Of a DNA stretch of 13,312 nucleotides, positions 13,228 to 13,312 are shown piece by piece. The notes under the pieces are model-generated. The model was given only the letters and a program-made list of their open reading frames with translations. It was not told the origin of the DNA and did no database searches. The stretch is taken from positions 1 through 13,312 of the forward strand of contig JAATGX010000181.1 in the NCBI GenBank assembly GCA_015688915.1, written 5' to 3'. Numbering within the stretch: position 1 is the stretch's first letter; the number at the start of each line of letters is the position of its first letter. Source of the DNA: Desulfuromonadales bacterium. Lineage in GTDB: Bacteria; Desulfobacterota; Desulfuromonadia; Geobacterales; Pseudopelobacteraceae. Made by a program: the position numbers and the translations under genes.

Positions 13228-13312
13228 GGCTGCCGCTCCAGGAAATCCCCGTCGGCGAAGCAGCCATCGGTAGTCAACCCGCGGATGCGGTAATATTTGT
13301 CCAACTCCTCCT
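13224..13312 (-). CDS. C-terminal fragment, probably aldehyde:ferredoxin oxidoreductase
   Basis: The last 28 codons of a gene that starts beyond the right edge, ending in TGA at 13226-13224. The readable end has LDKYYRIRGL then TTDGCF and FLERQP. The pattern LD-x-YY-x-x-RG followed by a short D-G segment and a final leucine-containing helix resembles the C-terminus of tungsten-dependent aldehyde:ferredoxin oxidoreductases, which oxidise aldehydes to acids in anaerobes. The match rests on a short stretch recalled from memory. The stop overlaps the yraN start. Confidence 0.55.
   Translation of the reverse strand, partial: EELDKYYRIRGLTTDGCFADGDFLERQP

Overview
The window looks like chromosomal DNA from a deltaproteobacterium of the Geobacter / Pelobacter propionicus / Trichlorobacter group (Desulfuromonadia). 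This is an inference from several things together: a BirA site of the TTGTCAAC type, a bioB-bioD-bioA cluster beside a GspE/PilB-type ATPase, an HU gene joined to tRNA genes, a tig-clpP-clpX operon, an NtrC-family regulator, and a probable aldehyde:ferredoxin oxidoreductase tail. Protein-coding DNA is G+C rich. Nearly all of it reads as housekeeping chromosome; the clearest accessory element is one toxin-antitoxin pair.

Left part, plus strand (1-5202): the last 75 codons of a GspE/PilB-family ATPase end at a strong terminator. Biotin synthesis genes follow: bioB, bioD and bioA, which carry out the last three steps of the pathway (KAPA to DAPA to dethiobiotin to biotin). A perfect 11-bp inverted repeat ahead of bioB fits a BirA repressor operator and contains the putative -35 box. 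A 7-bp tandem repeat lies directly in front of the bioD start. bioA ends at a near-symmetrical terminator. A complete sigma-54 response regulator (REC, AAA+, Fis-type HTH) then follows with no kinase beside it.

Middle part, minus strand (5199-9920): a hotdog-fold thioesterase converges on the regulator, and the two stop codons share TTAA. Next come three tRNA genes, Asp(GTC), Val(TAC) and a second identical Asp(GTC). Reading in the direction of transcription, they lie downstream of the HU gene hup, whose stop codon is only 12 nt from the first tRNA, so hup and the tRNAs are probably one transcript. Further upstream is the proteostasis operon tig-clpP-clpX (trigger factor, protease, unfoldase), preceded by tRNA-Leu(TAG). 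No lon gene follows clpX here.

Right part, minus strand (10042-13312): in transcription order there is a probable aldehyde:ferredoxin oxidoreductase tail, yraN (overlapping it by GTGA), a Phd/YefM antitoxin and PIN toxin pair, a stand-alone nitrilase-type glutaminase, a single-domain NAD synthetase (joined to it by TAATG), and a SUI1/eIF1-like protein starting at TTG. The glutaminase and synthetase probably act together to make NAD+ from glutamine. The toxin-antitoxin pair is lower in G+C than its neighbours and sits immediately upstream of that NAD operon.

No intergenic stretch exceeds 300 bases. The two longest are 229-449 (terminator plus biotin operator) and 6374-6584 (hup promoter; I found no convincing terminator for clpX there). 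I found no CRISPR array, transposon or prophage gene. Nothing in the window is clearly a new system. The parts most worth checking are the hup-tRNA transcript, the heptad repeat with its ladder of ATGs, and the toxin-antitoxin pair attached to the split NAD synthase genes.
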